NCBI GenBank assembly: GCA_009746045.1
Contig: RPFO01000002.1
Coordinates: forward strand, 765,244 to 826,686
DNA from: Mesostigma viride
Taxonomy: Eukaryota > Streptophyta > Mesostigmatophyceae > Mesostigmatales > Mesostigmataceae
Direction of reading: 5' to 3'
DNA: 61,443 nucleotides
Shown in pieces: positions 54,701 to 61,443 of the stretch. A program made the translations under genes and the position numbers. Every line of letters starts with the position of its first letter. Positions within the stretch are counted from its first letter, which is position 1. A model generated the notes under the pieces. That model was not told the origin of the DNA and ran no database searches. It saw only the letters and a list, made by a program, of their open reading frames with translations.

Positions 54701-56827
54701 GATGCGAAAAAATCAGGAAAGCATAACCAAAAGGAATAAAGTAAATGCCGATTGAGAAACGCCGGCCGTCGCAACCTACATGAAACCTGAACCTCAACAT
54801 CAAAGCCCCCCTCACGACAGAGGTATACTTACCTCGTTCCCCTTAACAATGATATGAAAAAATCAGGAAAGCATAACCGAAAGGAATAAAGTAAATGTCA
54901 CACTTGAGAAACGCCGGCCGTCGCAACCTAGATGAAACCTAAACCTCAAGATCAGAGCCCCCCTCACAACAGAGGTACACTTGGCTCATTTCCCTCAACG
55001 ATGCGAAATCAGGAAAGGAAGTAAGTGTTAGTCAAAAGGAAGTAAGTGTCACACTTGAGAAACGCCGGCCGTCGCAACCTACATGAAACCTGGACCTCAA
55101 GAACAAAGCCCCCCTCACAACAGAGGTAGACTTACCTCATTCCCCTCAACCGCTGCTGCTTCAGCCGCTTTCTTCGACCCCTTCGCGATCTTCGGAGACT
55201 TGTCCCGGCGGGCATCGTGTTCCTTCAACATCTTGATCAGAGTCTTGGCGTCCGCCATCGTCACCGTCTTCAGTTTACACTTCCTCTCCTTCCCTTTGCC
55301 CTCGAACAGGTTCTCCTCCATCCACTTTATCAAGGCCTTGGCGCTCGGGATCTCCTCAGGCTGTGTGGCGCCATCGGGCGCGCACGCATTCTTCACGATC
55401 AACTCAGCGACTTGATGGAGAGTCATCATCTGGTTCCGTACCTCAGGTGGGGCTGTTTCCGTTCTCACCTCGGCCACAACCCACTTTGCCAACTTCTTCA
55501 GTTGATAAGCATCCGCTTGCTCCTTAAAGCGTGTCATTTTCGCAGTATCGCCGTCGCTTCCACCCGCGCCCTCTGACACAGGCTCACCGACAGCGATAGC
55601 CCCCTCTCCCTGGAGATTTGCCCCACCCTGACGACCGGCTTCCTGCAAGAACATTATCAACGGAAGATTTTTAATGTAAGAAAAGTGTAGAGAAACGCCG
55701 GCCGTCGTAACTCTGTCAATTGAGGACGAACCTAAACTTTCAATTTGTAAGTCAACGGTAACTTACCCTTCCCCCCTCTGCAGTGGAACCACCGTAAGAT
55801 CCACTTCCCCTCCTGTCACCGCCCTCTTGCTGCTCGAACGGACTTCCCTGTAAAAATAGCAAACGCGATTGTCCATTCACAAGAAAAAAATTACTACAAA
55901 AATAAACAAGGATATACGCACGCAAACCTTTTCAATACAAGTAAACCGGAGAGGAATCTGACGCACTCATGTACCTGGGTGCTTCCCGCCATTGAGCGGG
56001 CTTCTCTTGCACCAACATCCTCTTGCCGGCCCTGCGAACATTTCAACGGAAAGTAAAAATCCGCTTAGTTGTCGGAAATGACATGTCTGGCGAATATTGC
56101 AAAAAAATGCGTATTGTATTTCACGACATCAATTTAATGGGCGGAGACTTACGAAGATCGGCCCGCCACCTTCCAAATTGCCCAGCGTCATATCGAAAAC
56201 ATCGAGGACTTCCCCTCCATCGACCCCCTTCCCCCTTCCCCTCTGCCGCGGCGGGGGCATATCGCCCGTCGCGACCGGCTTGGAAGTCGCGGGGGGATCC
56301 CTTGCGGTTGAGGGCACTGCGGCCGACTCGTGCACACTCTCCCCCCTCTTTTGGGCTACTGCGGCAGGCGCGGCATGGGAGGGCGCGGCGGCTACTGTCT
56401 CTGGCGCATTCTGAGCCAACCGACGCAACCTTAGCTCCTGCTGGAGCAGGGTTTCGAAACGAGGCATGAATGTGCGCTTGGAGGTATAAGGCACCTTGGC
56501 GACTTCAGGTTTGTCATTAAGGATGTCTTGGTACAGCGCGAATTGCTGTTCACGAGTGCCATTCGCGAGTCGCTCAAACCGCTCAATCTGAATCCGCTTA
56601 ACCGGATCGTCCACCATCTCAAGACCACCGTGGTACTCATCCTTCCCAGTGACCGCGGCAAAGCTGACACCAGATTCCACCATTGGGGGCGGCGTGCCCT
56701 CCCTTGCACGCTTGTGAGGAGGCTGTTGTGGGGAGGCGCCTTGGGCCTGAACTGGTTGCCCTTCTGACCCTTCCCCCCTAGGGGGAGAGTCGCCGACCAC
56801 CTGCGATGTAGGGCCGCCCTTTTCCAT
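49816..56827 (-). CDS. eight-exon gene for a large acidic low-complexity protein
   Basis: Exons 56827-56153, 56031-55975, 55847-55767, 55642-55136, 54693-53507, 53250-51095, 50988-50654 and 50510-49816 join in phases 0,0,0,0,0,2,1. They give a protein of about 1897 residues. Donors are mostly GTAAGT-like; the last two are weaker (GTGGGA, GTAAAT). One base is missing in a G7 run at 54064-54070 in exon 5. The product is Gly/Pro/Glu-rich at the N-terminus and helical in the middle. It has a long Asp run and Glu-rich tract (about 51600-51715) and then four 24-residue repeats around ETPAGVSVMRRGIAS. A K-rich GKGKGKEVEV stretch may be a nuclear signal. The C-terminus has YEELMAEAAAAQ and a SSKWVDEVCINWEHKYPK block. 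No family recognised. The ATG follows an acceptor-like TTGCAG directly. Confidence 0.65.
51128..51375 (-). repeat. 72-bp coding minisatellite, four copies
   Basis: Period 72 keeps the frame and encodes ETPAGVSVMRRGIASRKEAR then GLLL. The minus strand of three units holds GAAACGCCGGCGGGCGT, the same word as the dispersed non-coding motif but in the opposite orientation; the fourth is a variant (GTAGCGCCGGCGGGCGT). Confidence 0.9.
53342..53506. repeat. 67-69-bp tandem repeat in an intron, with the dispersed motif
   Basis: The word GAAACGCCGGCGGTCGCATC/AAC starts at 53342, 53409 and 53478, each preceded by CTTATA or similar. The last copy abuts the splice donor GTAAGC at 53506. Confidence 0.9.
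54690..55140. repeat. 151-bp tandem repeat of a donor-containing intron segment
   Basis: Three units carry GAAACGCCGGCCGTCGCAAC at 54756, 54908 and 55059, followed by CAGAGGTAYACTTACCTC or a variant. On the transcribed strand the outer units keep a donor (GAGGTAAGT); the middle one is altered (GAGCCAAGT). The array fills intron 4 of the large gene. Confidence 0.92.
55692..55711 (+). repeat. dispersed 20-bp motif
   Basis: GAAACGCCGGCCGTCGTAAC within intron 3 of the large gene. Confidence 0.8.
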
Positions 56828-57049
56828 CTGCAACACAAAACAAAAAAATTGGAAAAAACATACGAGTCAGCAGGAAGATGCGCCCCACGTCGCAACTCAA
56901 TACAAAAAATGCATCATTATGTCAAGGTACAAACAACGTTATAATTCAGAATGAACAGAGATTCATAACAAGAGAACGACGCACTAAAAGATGCGACCGC
57001 CGTCGCAACTTTCGTCAATTCACTCTCTATACAAACAACTCTATGTCCC
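56828..57049. promoter_or_regulatory. spacer with two motif variants and an acceptor-like site before ATG
   Basis: Motif variants GATGCGCCCCACGTCGCAAC (56877) and GATGCGACCGCCGTCGCAAC (56990). On the minus strand GTATGTT starts 36 bases before the ATG of the large gene and a T-rich tract leads to TTGCAG|ATG. Confidence 0.55.
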
Positions 57050-57784
57050 TCATAAAGAATCAATTGGCAAGGAAATGCAAAAAAATTCCGTTACCACCTC
57101 CGTCGACCCATAAGTGGTTCGCGAATGGGAAATCGCTGCTGATTTTCGGTCGAGCCCTTCACGGTATTTTCGAAATCTCGAGGCAAGGTTGCGCGGAAGA
57201 GGGCCCCCCTCAATCATGCGTGCGATCGGACTGGCCATGGAAACGGATACCTGGTTCCTGGACTGCCTTGCACGGTCAACCATCTTGAAACTTCCCCGGA
57301 GAAGGAAATCAGACGTCAGACGGTTGAATATGCGAACGTCAAGATTTGACCAACCCATCATCCATTCCACCACCTTCTCCGCGGCATCATGGAAGACCTG
57401 CCTCTCATCCGCCACTCCTCGAGACCCAAACACACAATCGGCCGTGTTATCGTCGTGCCTCTTAAGGCGAATGTTCACGTCCTCTTTGTCATCATCCATT
57501 TCCGACAGCCGAATTACAGCCCTTTTGGCTCCGTCCACTCCATCCTCAAGAAGGACGTCCATCTGCGCCCCTCCCACACAATTGTTGTCAACGTATTGTT
57601 GCAAATGACGGGAAATCATGTCCTTTCCAAAAGCTACGATGTGTTCCCCACACAGACCCATGTCGGTAATTGACAGCTTTTTACATTTCCTATCCCGGCA
57701 CTTCTTTTCGGGATCCTTCTCAAAAATCCGGAAAACAGCGTCCTGATATGGACGTCCCCTTATGTCGACCGTCAGACTGGACAT
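57050..57784 (-). CDS. small protein with C-X4-C-X10-C-X2-H motif (a)
   Basis: A 244-residue intronless frame. Cys29, Cys34, Cys45 and His48 (KKCRDRKCKK…GLCGEH) form a probable zinc site. The rest is charged and mostly helical, with HDAAEKVVEWMMGWSNLDVR and a basic SRFRKYREGLDRKSA block. The same cysteine spacing occurs in the next gene upstream (58065-58931), so the two are probably distant paralogues or share a binding module. The start is immediately preceded by TTTCGCAG. A GTGGTAAC near the 3' end could act as a donor linking it to the large gene, but the frame has its own stop. Function unknown. Confidence 0.6.
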   Translation of the reverse strand: MSSLTVDIRGRPYQDAVFRIFEKDPEKKCRDRKCKKLSITDMGLCGEHIVAFGKDMISRHLQQYVDNNCVGGAQMDVLLEDGVDGAKRAVIRLSEMDDDKEDVNIRLKRHDDNTADCVFGSRGVADERQVFHDAAEKVVEWMMGWSNLDVRIFNRLTSDFLLRGSFKMVDRARQSRNQVSVSMASPIARMIEGGPLPRNLASRFRKYREGLDRKSAAISHSRTTYGSTEVVTEFFCISLPIDSL

Positions 57785-58064
57785 CTGCGAAACCAGAACA
57801 TACCGGCCGCGAGTAGTTTATATTATTAAAAAAAACTGGCATTTATTAAGTCATCTTCATCTATTTATGCGAGCTAAAATTTGAAGAAAATGCAACAAAG
57901 AAACGCCCTGGGGCGCAACTTCCTCAACAACCACTTTCTACGTACAAACGAATGGCAATCACATCGACTACGATTGTCACTACATACGAATGTCCAGACA
58001 ATATAATGTGTATGTAGAGGGGGGGCATTCAAGACCAGAGAAACGCCGGCGGGCGCAACTCATA
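57785..58064. promoter_or_regulatory. spacer with two copies of the dispersed motif
   Basis: GAAACGCCCTGGGGCGCAAC at 57900 (stem CGCCC/GGGCG) and GAAACGCCGGCGGGCGCAAC at 58040, only five bases from the stop codon of the upstream gene. A poly-A/T AT-rich part precedes the GTATGTT…GCAG|ATG stretch (57785-57803). Confidence 0.55.
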
Positions 58065-58931
58065 TCAATATAGACTGTCCCGCGACTCGTTCCACTCTCT
58101 GCAGGTTTTGCAACAACCGATCGAGCGAACTCTCGGAACCTCTTTCGCCGCCATTTCATCGACACGAGCGAACATCTCTTCTTTGGCGGCCACCAACTTT
58201 GCCTCCTTGTTGCCGGTGTCAGGATAGATTTCGGACCTCCTCGTCTTCATCGGGGCCACTCTCTCCAAATACTCTGCACACAGAGAATCCTGCTCCTCCT
58301 CCACAATCGCCTTCACGCCGGATACAATCGCTTTGGCTTTTGTTTCCACGCGAAAATCGAACTCTCGTTGAGTTATCAGCGGAATGTCGGCGAGTGCAAA
58401 ACACATACGCCGATAAAGTTCGCTTACATCCGTGTCACGCGAGTCGGCAAAAGGTGTCGTCATCAAAAAGCATCTCAAGCTACTCCAACCATTTTCTTGG
58501 GCGCCGGCAACGTAGCCTCCCTTTGCCAAGTCCGCACCTGTCGCGGAGTCTTTGACTATCCAATCTTCAAGGAAGTACTCGTCTCCCCTGGTGAAATCAA
58601 AATTTACACCCACGACCTCTCCGACAGTCATGTCCAGGCGAAGTCGCAGGGCCCCCCCCGCCAATCCAGGTCCGAGGGCGCCCGCCATTCCAAGTCCGCG
58701 ACTGAGGGCATTTTCGATGTGACGAGAATGTTCTTCGTGCTTTCGGCAATACAAGTCAAATCCGAGAGCGGTTTTCTTGCAAGTGGACACATCACACTTG
58801 CGCGGCGCCCCTATTGAGCGAGCAACACTCTGAATGACAGTGGCAACCGCTTGGTGTTGTTGAAGTCGTTGCCAATCCTCCATCAGGAGGTGACTAGACG
58901 AATCGGACGAATCTTCCGTCGAACCGGACAT
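58065..58931 (-). CDS. small protein with C-X4-C-X10-C-X2-H motif (b)
   Basis: A 288-residue intronless frame from the ATG directly after TTGTCGCAG. Cys46, Cys51, Cys62 and His65 (RKCDVSTCKK…LYCRKH) match the pattern of the neighbouring gene. A Gly/Ala/Leu segment follows, then a globular-looking part (TRGDEYFLEDWIV, ENGWSSLRCFLMTTPFAD). The end holds GCCKTCREWNES, another possible metal site. Function unknown; the shared motif suggests nucleic-acid or protein binding, but that is inference. Confidence 0.6.
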   Translation of the reverse strand: MSGSTEDSSDSSSHLLMEDWQRLQQHQAVATVIQSVARSIGAPRKCDVSTCKKTALGFDLYCRKHEEHSRHIENALSRGLGMAGALGPGLAGGALRLRLDMTVGEVVGVNFDFTRGDEYFLEDWIVKDSATGADLAKGGYVAGAQENGWSSLRCFLMTTPFADSRDTDVSELYRRMCFALADIPLITQREFDFRVETKAKAIVSGVKAIVEEEQDSLCAEYLERVAPMKTRRSEIYPDTGNKEAKLVAAKEEMFARVDEMAAKEVPRVRSIGCCKTCREWNESRDSLY

Positions 58932-59095
58932 CTGCGACAAGTTACGATAACATACCGGCCCCGGAAAATAAAATTCAAAAAACGTTTTGAAATTTTTTTA
59001 TTGTACTTGTTTATTAATACGAAGGTTTAAATTTGGCGCAAAGAAACGCCCCAAGGCGCAACTTGTCGAACAGCAATATGGCGATAAAACATTAT
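58932..59095. promoter_or_regulatory. spacer with one dispersed motif
   Basis: GAAACGCCCCAAGGCGCAAC at 59043, a clear CGCC/GGCG hairpin. AT-rich DNA and GTATGTT, 24 bases before GCAG|ATG, follow on the minus strand. Confidence 0.55.
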
Positions 59096-59296
59096 CTATT
59101 CAATGTGCGATTGATGTGCTGAAACCTTCCAGACTTTGACACTGTCCGGTATCACCGGACTCGGACGAGGAGTCGAGTCGGAAGCGAGCCAGTAATCCTC
59201 GACTATTTTTTTGATGTACAATGGAAGACTCCTTCCATTATGTCGAAGTGTGTCGGTCCTTTGCCTTTTGGCCAAACTCTCCTTAACCTCCACCAT
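59096..59296 (-). CDS. short charged protein
   Basis: 66 residues from the ATG four bases after CTACGCGCAG; an upstream in-frame ATG at 59341 would add 15. Basic start (ESLAKRQRTDTLRHNG) and a hydrophobic middle (LPLYIKKIVEDYWLAS). Not recognised. It is placed between the MYND gene and the first zinc-motif gene on the same strand. Confidence 0.4.
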   Translation of the reverse strand: MVEVKESLAKRQRTDTLRHNGRSLPLYIKKIVEDYWLASDSTPRPSPVIPDSVKVWKVSAHQSHIE

Positions 59297-59397
59297 TTCC
59301 TGCGCGTAGGAGGAAAATGATACGTTATAAACATTAAACATTAAACATTAAATATAACATCATATAAACAAGTTATTACTCTACATTTCAAGTTTTT

Positions 59398-60153
59398 CTA
59401 AGAGGCAGAGCCGTCGTGGAAGTTGAAGGAGAAGTCGACATCAGACCCCATAGTTTTATCCAGTATCGTCGTCACGTTAACCCCCCACTTCACCCCTGCC
59501 AGCACCTCCCTCGCTTGCCTCAGACGTTCGCATCTATCCTTATGCCTACTCCAGTCCGCACGCTGGCACTCCTCACTGCAATATCTGGCATCCCTACATC
59601 CTCTACACCACTTGATATGAGGTCCTGTTTCGCACCCACACCCCTCCTTGGAGCACTTTCGCGTACTACGCATGCGATCCCCATCCCTCACGATCGGGTC
59701 AGAGAGCAAGAAAAAGTTCATGTTGAGGGGTACTGCCCCTACACATGCATCAGCCCTCACGCGCAGAGAATGCGTAACATTCGGGTAAAATGCGCGCCCG
59801 TAGGTGCACCCAAGCTGAGCCCCTTCCTCTTCCCCCAACTCTATCTTTGGCCCCTTTGTAATGAACGACACCAAAAGGCGGAACTCCGTCCTTGGGTCTA
59901 TGGGCACTCTTAGATCCATCTGTGGTCTGAAAAAACCCTCTTGAATACAGAAGTTCATATCAGCTAGCTGGGCGTACATAATTCTCTCCATTTGGCTGAA
60001 CGAATCAAACGCCAATAAAACGGCCAAGTGGCGGCCTGTCCTCTCCTGCGCGACTCGAACTTCCTCGAATATGACACGCGACAGAAAGCGAACTTGTTTG
60101 AAAACGTTTTGAAGGACGCTTCCGTAGACTTCATTCACGATCTCGGACTCCAT
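59398..60153 (-). CDS. MYND-type zinc-finger protein
   Basis: A 251-residue intronless frame. Residues about 167-208 form a complete MYND finger (CSKEGC…WCRGCRDARYCSEECQ…DWSRHKDRC), a protein-interaction module. The N-terminal 160 residues look like a folded helical domain (VLQNVFKQVRFLSRVIFEEV), with no catalytic motif recognised; a SET domain is absent. Start at the ATG after CCTGAAAAAG. It is separated from the upstream frame by only 68 bases. A role as an adaptor or regulator is plausible but not shown. Confidence 0.75.
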   Translation of the reverse strand: MESEIVNEVYGSVLQNVFKQVRFLSRVIFEEVRVAQERTGRHLAVLLAFDSFSQMERIMYAQLADMNFCIQEGFFRPQMDLRVPIDPRTEFRLLVSFITKGPKIELGEEEGAQLGCTYGRAFYPNVTHSLRVRADACVGAVPLNMNFFLLSDPIVRDGDRMRSTRKCSKEGCGCETGPHIKWCRGCRDARYCSEECQRADWSRHKDRCERLRQAREVLAGVKWGVNVTTILDKTMGSDVDFSFNFHDGSAS

Positions 60154-60221
60154 CTTTTTCAGGGAAAAAACGAACAAAAAAATTCATAAACATTAATTTA
60201 TTATTTTATAATAACAAGTTA

Positions 60222-60446
60222 CTATTCCTCGGAATAGTTTTTTTTTATCCATTCCACAAACGCGTTTGTCACAAACACCTTCCATGCTTTCTCAAGAACT
60301 TGTCCCCCTGATGTTTTTGAGTATTCAAACTCGTCATCCGAAGAAACCAACTCCGGCACATCCTCCGAGAGGGTCTCTAAATTGTCATCGGCTTTCCTTT
60401 TGCGCTTGTGGTTTCCGAAGCATTTTTTTTGTTCTTCTTCTGACAT
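60222..60446 (-). CDS. short protein with NLS-like basic patch
   Basis: 74 residues from the ATG shortly after GGTTGCAG; an in-frame ATG at 60461 would add five. Features are KRKRKADD, a Ser/Asp/Glu-rich middle and a C-terminal amphipathic helix (FVTNAFVEWIKKNYSEE). It is the first frame of the minus-strand cluster. Not recognised. Confidence 0.4.
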   Translation of the reverse strand: MSEEEQKKCFGNHKRKRKADDNLETLSEDVPELVSSDDEFEYSKTSGGQVLEKAWKVFVTNAFVEWIKKNYSEE

Positions 60447-60559
60447 TTGTTCTGCAACCATGGAGTCATTTCGAGGGGGGTGTGGTTTAACGGGTGCAGA
60501 TTTAAAGTAATTTGTTTTAGGTGAACGATGGTAAAAACTTCATTAGATATTTTAAACGA

Positions 60560-60990
60560 ACGAGAAGCAACAGAAACGACGGCGGGCGTAACTATCATGG
60601 GAAACTTTGATATCACAAGATCACAATGGACACGAACGCGCTGCAACTTTCACGACATATTCTTCGACATCGAAAATAAAAAAGAAACGACGGCGGGCGT
60701 AACTATCATGAAACATTGATCTTACAAGAAGCTGACGGGGATGCAACTTTCACGACAAACACTTCGACATCGAAGATGCAAAAGAAACGACGGCGGGCGT
60801 AACTATCATGGAAAGATTGAGCTTACAAGATGACAAGTTAACTGACGGGGGTGCATCTTTCCCGAGATATATTTCGACATCGAAAAGGCAAAAGAAACGA
60901 CGGCGGGCGTAACTAGCACAACCAATGTTGGTCATGTGCTCTTCCAGTAAGACAAGAAACGACGGCGGGCGTAACTATCACACGGTCCAG
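60560..60990 (+). repeat. five-copy array of the dispersed motif upstream of the cluster
   Basis: GAAACGACGGCGGGCGTAAC starts at 60573, 60684, 60784, 60894 and 60956. The first three intervals are 111, 100 and 110 bases; the last is 62. Three units also hold a second word, GTGCAACTTTCACGA or variants, and ATTTCGACATCGAAAA-like ends. The array sits directly upstream of the first gene of the cluster. Confidence 0.92.
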
Positions 60991-61028
60991 GAAGAGTGAC
61001 GTTGGCAGAATTATGGTGTTTGTAAAAG

Positions 61029-61443
<415 letters not shown>

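Noticed and set aside
49816-60461. Endogenous giant-virus segment, suggested by the compact gene order and AT-rich spacers
   Set aside because: No viral hallmark gene (capsid, DNA polymerase B, packaging ATPase, D5 helicase) was recognised, and the largest gene has seven spliceosomal introns. It remains open whether a larger context would change this.
60573-60975. CRISPR array suggested by repeats containing GAAAC and GTTGC ends
   Set aside because: The conserved core is only about 20 bp, the intervals are 62-111 bases with spacers that are themselves similar to each other, and the context is eukaryotic with spliced genes.

Overview
The window looks like nuclear DNA of a photosynthetic eukaryote, most likely an alga of the green lineage. 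It carries a nuclear plastid-type Clp protease gene with a presequence, genes split by GT-AG introns, MULE/FAR1-type and non-LTR transposons, and very many mini- and microsatellites. No species can be named from the sequence alone. Exon models below were built by hand from splice signals and reading-phase agreement; none has transcript support.

Layout. 1-2.7 kb: satellite-rich DNA and the last three exons of an unrecognised plus-strand gene. 3.6-4.9 kb: decayed LINE fragments. 5.8-6.6 kb: an intronless ClpP6-like protease gene on the minus strand. It lies head to head with a seven-exon gene for a predicted plastid membrane protein (7.65-16.28 kb, plus), whose introns are full of satellites, some of them copies of its own exon edges. 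16.8-20.5 kb: a GGAC/GCAC microsatellite, a frameshifted minus-strand pseudogene and a frameshifted LINE ORF1 with an ATTA-repeat tail.

20.9-47.4 kb is a nested complex. One minus-strand LINE (reverse transcriptase with YADD) is split into four pieces by three insertions. These are a tandem pair of TGTC...GACA elements (21405-23996, 4-bp TSD AGGC), a 16.2-kb MULE-like transposon (24711-40922, 8-10 bp TSD) and a 5.7-kb element with 38-bp terminal inverted repeats and a TA TSD (41476-47175). Removing each insertion plus one TSD copy restores the LINE reading frame. The 16.2-kb element carries a large multi-exon transposase gene (FAR1-like zinc region, MULE DDE core, SWIM finger, AT-hook). Further upstream exons, which begin with a signal peptide, lie in phase with it.

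47.4-49.8 kb: LINE tails and fold-back palindromes. 49.8-60.5 kb: a compact set of minus-strand genes: one eight-exon gene for a roughly 1900-residue acidic, low-complexity protein, preceded by five small intronless genes. One of these encodes a MYND finger, and two share a C-X4-C-X10-C-X2-H motif. A 20-bp quasi-palindrome (GAAACGCC...GGCGCAAC) recurs 17 times in one orientation in the introns and spacers of this cluster, ending in a five-copy array at 60.57-60.98 kb. A related motif is built, in the opposite orientation, into a coding minisatellite of the large gene. I have not seen this arrangement described and consider it the most novel signal here. The window ends in a GA-rich microsatellite.
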